Shown here: piece after piece, positions 5,685 to 6,210 of the stretch
Layout: each line of letters begins with the position of its first letter
Numbering within the stretch: position 1 is the stretch's first letter
Source: Vitreoscilla sp.
GTDB lineage: Bacteria > Pseudomonadota > Gammaproteobacteria > Burkholderiales > Neisseriaceae
Assembly: GCA_030150505.1 (NCBI GenBank)
Contig: JASLFS010000077.1
Location: 1 to 6,210 of the forward strand
Direction of reading: 5' to 3'
Length of the DNA stretch: 6,210 bases
Made by a program: the position numbers and the translations under genes
Notes under the pieces: generated by a model
Database searches by the model: none
What the model was told of the DNA's origin: nothing
The model's input: the letters and a program-made list of their open reading frames with translations, nothing else

Positions 5685-6210
5685 CGTATTTTCTCCTTCT
5701 TGCCATTGATAACTCATCCATTTTTTTTCACCAAGAATAAGTGAGAAATCAATGTTATCAATAAGCACAATATCGCCTAACAAAAGGTTTTTTAATAATG
5801 CAACTGATATTTTGCTATTACCGAGCTGAAATTGAGCAATAGCACTTATTTTATTTTTTAAAGACACCCCCCATTCGTAATGTCCCTCAAAAGAGCAAAT
5901 AAATACGTTTCCTATTGAGGTATTAACAACGGGATAATTTTCTTTTTTTTGCTTCCCTAAACAGATATTGTCTACGGTTACTGACATCATTTCTTTTGAA
6001 AAAGGAAACAATAATTGTGAACATTTTTCTGAGAATAGAACATGAAGATAAGTTTCAGGAATAAGCTCCCAATCTATTTTTTTTTCAGGATAAATATTAT
6101 CCATGACTTGGTTAACATCAACAAATCCTGTAAATGAGCCTAATGTATTTTTGCCTTTTATTTTAAAATAAAAAGCAGAATCAATCAGCGATTGCGATCT
6201 ATATAAAGAA
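5355..6210 (-). CDS. spaO: SpaO: sorting-platform/C-ring protein, YscQ/FliN family (5' end beyond window)
   Basis: SpaO is the cytoplasmic scaffold of the sorting platform, linking OrgA/OrgB-type proteins and the InvC ATPase and loading substrates in order. Frame analysis shows an open reading frame from the TAA at 5357-5355 to the window edge with 284 visible codons, so the N-terminus lies outside. The ATG at 6104-6102 has no Shine-Dalgarno sequence and 35 sense codons precede it in frame, so it is not taken as the start. Salmonella SpaO has about 303 residues, so about 20 are missing. The first SPOA domain falls at about visible residues 120-180 (ALLKNLLLGDIVLIDN). The second falls at about 212-280 (ITLSFLLASKILPIEQIEKL, LPDN and VNGVAIAEGEL onward), matching SpaO's GNGELVQMNDTLGVEI pattern. 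The gene contains an internal GTG start and three A8-A9 tracts. Confidence 0.94.
   Translation of the reverse strand, partial: SLYRSQSLIDSAFYFKIKGKNTLGSFTGFVDVNQVMDNIYPEKKIDWELIPETYLHVLFSEKCSQLLFPFSKEMMSVTVDNICLGKQKKENYPVVNTSIGNVFICSFEGHYEWGVSLKNKISAIAQFQLGNSKISVALLKNLLLGDIVLIDNIDFSLILGEKKWMSYQWQEGENTVVLDEELLTNEMEKKALIEDVDTNATRPENIDLKSIDTIPITLSFLLASKILPIEQIEKLAPGQQLILPDNASRHIILVVNGVAIAEGELIKVGERLAVEIQHSHLQQD
5685..5697 (-). promoter_or_regulatory. Internal Shine-Dalgarno for short SpaO product
   Basis: AGGAG within an AGAAGGAGA purine run at 5700-5692 encodes Glu-Gly-Glu in SpaO and lies 8 nt before an in-frame GTG. This spacing is ideal for initiation. The surrounding residues are not conserved with Salmonella SpaO, so the site seems kept for its nucleotide sequence rather than for protein function (inference). 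Confidence 0.65.
5721..5728 (-). other. A8 homopolymer tract in spaO just upstream of internal start
   Basis: Eight A residues on the coding strand encode part of E-K-K, just before W-M-S and about 37 nt upstream of the internal GTG. Loss of one A gives TGA within four codons. Gain of one A shifts the frame through the internal Shine-Dalgarno region and ends at TGA beyond it. Confidence 0.25.
5943..5950 (-). other. A8 homopolymer tract in spaO (upstream copy)
   Basis: Eight A residues on the coding strand encode part of Q-K-K (visible residues about 87-89). Either one-base slip leads to a stop within about 15 codons. It lies upstream of the internal GTG start, so slippage would lower only the full-length product. 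Confidence 0.25.
6077..6085 (-). other. A9 homopolymer tract in spaO, candidate transcriptional slippage site
   Basis: Nine consecutive A residues on the coding strand encode the E-K-K-I segment (visible residues about 42-45). Loss of one A creates an immediate TAG; gain of one A reaches TGA after seven further codons. A tracts of 9-10 in Shigella spa33 (the spaO counterpart), mxiA and spa13 are known slippage sites. Slippage here is inferred by analogy. Confidence 0.4.

Noticed and set aside
5473..5709. Plus-strand ORF of 78 codons inside spaO
   Set aside because: Antisense shadow; the opposite strand is clearly SpaO SPOA-domain coding sequence.
6102..6104. ATG as the start of spaO
   Set aside because: No Shine-Dalgarno sequence precedes it, 35 in-frame sense codons lie upstream to the window edge, and the family is about 300 residues long.
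6075..6119. Short out-of-frame ORF (about 14 codons) beginning at 6119 with AGGA upstream, inside spaO
   Set aside because: Too short, overlaps well-supported spaO coding sequence, and ends at the TAG created beside the A9 run; most likely chance.
1..6210. A wholly new system, mobile element, CRISPR array or RNA gene
   Set aside because: All seven genes are recognisable Inv/Spa type III secretion components in the usual order. No transposase, long direct repeats, tRNA-like fold or spacer array was seen on either strand.

Overview
The window is a dense, AT-rich stretch (roughly one-third GC by eye) of an Inv/Spa-type (SPI-1/Mxi-Spa class) non-flagellar type III secretion system. Every gene lies on the minus strand, so transcription runs from high to low coordinates: spaO (5' end outside the window) - spaP - spaQ - spaR - spaS - [146-bp gap] - sicA - sipB (3' end outside the window). 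This order matches the Salmonella SPI-1 spa/sic/sip cluster. The AT-rich codon usage and the divergence of the effector-side genes from Salmonella suggest a low-GC enterobacterium, perhaps Morganellaceae (Proteus, Providencia or Arsenophonus type), or a horizontally acquired island. The genus cannot be fixed from the window alone.

Layout. 6210-5355: SpaO, the cytoplasmic sorting-platform (C-ring-like) subunit. Its reading frame is open to the window edge, and a strong internal ribosome-binding site predicts a separate short C-terminal product. 5350-3658: SpaP, SpaQ and SpaR, the export-gate proteins that form the helical core of the inner-membrane export apparatus. 3665-2601: SpaS, the autocleaving switch protein with an intact NPTH site. 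2600-2455: the only intergenic gap; it holds an AT-rich candidate promoter/operator with two perfect inverted repeats. 2454-1930: SicA, the TPR chaperone. 1937-1: SipB, the IpaB-family hydrophobic translocator, at least 645 residues.

How the genes work together. SpaO receives and orders substrates at the base of the injectisome. SpaP/Q/R/S form the export gate and substrate-specificity switch. SicA holds SipB soluble and unpaired until export, after which SipB inserts into the host membrane as part of the pore. By homology with Salmonella, free SicA also partners the AraC-type activator InvF (not in this window) to switch on its own operon once secretion is active. The gap before sicA is the expected place for that control. 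Genes within each block overlap or nearly abut (8-nt, 1-nt, 4-nt and 5-nt junctions), which points to translational coupling.

The system itself is a known one. The items worth a second look are at the expression level: the internal GTG start in spaO, 8-9 A homopolymer tracts in spaO and sipB, a perfect Shine-Dalgarno sequence hidden in a hairpin inside the sipB coding region, and an enlarged, divergent SipB N-terminus.
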